Assembly: GCA_947496705.1 (NCBI GenBank)
Contig: CANMDW010000007.1
Span: 62,001 to 126,000 of the forward strand
DNA length: 64,000 bases
Reading direction: 5' to 3'
Source of the DNA: an uncultured Aquimarina sp.
Lineage (GTDB): Bacteria; Bacteroidota; Bacteroidia; Flavobacteriales; Flavobacteriaceae
Both the position numbers and the translations under genes were made by a program. The notes under the pieces were generated by a model. It saw only the letters and a list, made by a program, of their open reading frames with translations, ran no database searches and was not told the origin of the DNA. Each line of letters begins with the position of its first letter. The first letter of the stretch is position 1. Shown here in pieces: positions 63,053 through 64,000 of the stretch.

Positions 63053-63237
63053 GAACTCATTTGAAGTTTTTGTCTGGAAGTGAAAAAATGGGCTTTTGTG
63101 GTCTAATAAAGCCATTTTTAAGTAGCATAGCCATAGCTACGTTACGAAAAAAGGATGAAATTAGGACGCAACCCGCCTGCCGGACGACGGGCAGGAATGC
63201 GTTTTTGCAGCCCAGAATGAAAACTTCAAATGAGTTC
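63053..63237. mobile_element. MITE-like element, GAACTCAT family, copy D
   Basis: 185 bp with perfect 18-bp arms GAACTCATTTGAAGTTTT and complement, flanked by ATT on both sides. The interior AGCATAGCCATAGCTACGTT and GATGAAATTAGGACGCAA match copy A. A GC-rich hairpin (GCCTGCC / GGGCAGG near 63171-63193) is nested within. It separates the two paralogous membrane-protein genes, starting 6 bases after the first one's stop codon. Confidence 0.78.
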
Positions 63238-63255
63238 ATTAATATCAAATACATT

Positions 63256-63669
63256 ATGGAAACTTCTAAAATCTTTATTGGATATATCATCTATCTACCC
63301 ATTGCGATTATTTTAACATATTTTGTTTCAAGAACGCTATTCAAAAACGGGAAAACTTTTATGATCGAAATTTTTAAAGGAAAAGAGGATATTGCCCTGG
63401 CAACTAATCGATTGTTTGAAGTTGGTTTTTATCTATTAAACATTGGGTGGGCTCTTTTGATTCTAAAAATTGAGTCTTATCAATTTCAAAATACATATCA
63501 AAACCTTGTAGAAATTTTAAGCTTCAAAATTGGTGGATTTTCGATATATCTCGGGGTCATGTTGTTTTTAAATCTGTTGCTATTCTTTAGAGGAAGAAAA
63601 AGAGCAAATCGTAAATCGACTGTAACTACCCAGGCAATCAAATCTCAAGGCCCACAAGTTCGATTGTAA
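63256..63669 (+). CDS. small membrane protein, paralogue of the 62703 gene
   Basis: 137 residues from the ATG at 63256 (METSKIFIGYIIYLPIAIIL). Three hydrophobic segments and a basic C-terminal tail (FFRGRKRANRKST). The frame is open 65 codons upstream to 63061, but that part is translation of element copy D and is not protein-like. Shares the GxYLLNIGxA pattern with the previous gene. A methyltransferase gene follows after 43 bases. Unknown function. Confidence 0.75.
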   Translation: METSKIFIGYIIYLPIAIILTYFVSRTLFKNGKTFMIEIFKGKEDIALATNRLFEVGFYLLNIGWALLILKIESYQFQNTYQNLVEILSFKIGGFSIYLGVMLFLNLLLFFRGRKRANRKSTVTTQAIKSQGPQVRL

Positions 63670-63712
63670 AACATTTTAGCTATCATTATTATTATACTCA
63701 AAATATCAAGAC

Positions 63713-64000
63713 ATGAGCACATTTACCGTATTACAAAAGTTACAACTTAGAAAATCTGCTACAAAAGAAAAAATCATTCAATTCTATGATGAAGCTACTG
63801 AAGATTACGAATTCTGGAGCAAGGATTTCAATATGCATTTTGGGTATTATATTCCTTTTAAAACCAACTTGTTTAAAAGGGATTCAATGCTTAACGAAAT
63901 GAATCAACAGATTTTTGATCGTTTAAACATACCTAAAAAAAACTCTCTGGTAGCAGATCTGGGTTGTGGGATTGGAGGAACTATGCGTTACGGATTGAGA
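63713..64000 (+). CDS. class I SAM-dependent methyltransferase (3' end outside window)
   Basis: First 96 codons are present. It starts MSTFTVLQKLQLRKSATKEK and has a region IIQFYDEATEDYEFWSKDFN, MHFGYYIPF, and motif I LVADLGCGIGGTMRYGLR, the SAM-binding loop. The MHFGYY-type stretch before motif I is common in methyltransferases acting on small molecules, sterols or tocopherol-like substrates. The product is unknown because the acceptor domain is cut off. It forms a group with the membrane-protein pair. Confidence 0.85.
   Translation, partial: MSTFTVLQKLQLRKSATKEKIIQFYDEATEDYEFWSKDFNMHFGYYIPFKTNLFKRDSMLNEMNQQIFDRLNIPKKNSLVADLGCGIGGTMRYGLR

Overview
The window comes from a member of the Bacteroidota, most likely a marine Flavobacteriaceae of the Aquimarina type. 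The signs are AT-rich DNA, SusC/SusD outer-membrane proteins, a type IX secretion C-terminal domain, almost no Shine-Dalgarno sequences, and promoters of the Bacteroidota form TTG-N18..20-TAnnTTTG. The genus is an inference; the phylum is well supported.

Region 1 (1-22.2 kb, minus strand) is core housekeeping. One long translation/transcription unit runs rpsL-rpsG-fusA-rpsJ-rplC-rplD-rplW-rplB-rpsS-rplV-rpsC-rplP-rpmC-rpsQ-rplN-rplX-rplE-rpsN-rpsH-rplF-rplR-rpsE-rpmD-rplO-secY-infA-rpmJ-rpsM-rpsK-rpsD-rpoA-rplQ. This is the str, S10, spc and alpha operons joined. A clear promoter lies upstream of rpsL (22214-22243) and a terminator lies after rplQ (4307-4335). carA, eno and gltA (cut by the window edge) follow. 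Short palindromes sit in the few wider gaps of the unit.

Region 2 (22.2-42.3 kb) holds a SusC/SusD/lipoprotein nutrient-uptake operon, rlmB, a rhomboid protease, rarA, a set of envelope proteins, a YjjG-like HAD phosphatase, a polysaccharide-deacetylase-like protein, radC, small orphan genes and mpl. Between the PaiB-like gene and mpl there is a gene-free kilobase containing about 13 diverged repeats at a strict 42-bp pitch (40147-40693).

Region 3 (42.6-57 kb) holds a 2040-residue alpha-2-macroglobulin-like protein with a CxEQ thioester motif, two companion genes, a fasciclin lipoprotein, a decayed flavin monooxygenase, obg, a fused hpt-adk gene, and purK-purE. Downstream of purE, on the opposite strand, lie two homologous candidate small RNAs in tandem. 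Each has a long closing stem, an open middle and a terminator hairpin, resembling 6S RNA.

Region 4 (57-64 kb) holds an M3 oligopeptidase, a secreted M28 aminopeptidase with a type IX sorting domain, a GbsR/MarR-type regulator with an evident operator-promoter, two paralogous small membrane proteins and the start of a SAM methyltransferase.

The window also carries at least three families of short non-coding inverted-repeat elements. One (four copies plus fragments) has perfect terminal arms that change together between copies and is flanked by matching 3-bp repeats. No rRNA, tRNA, CRISPR array or intact insertion sequence was seen.
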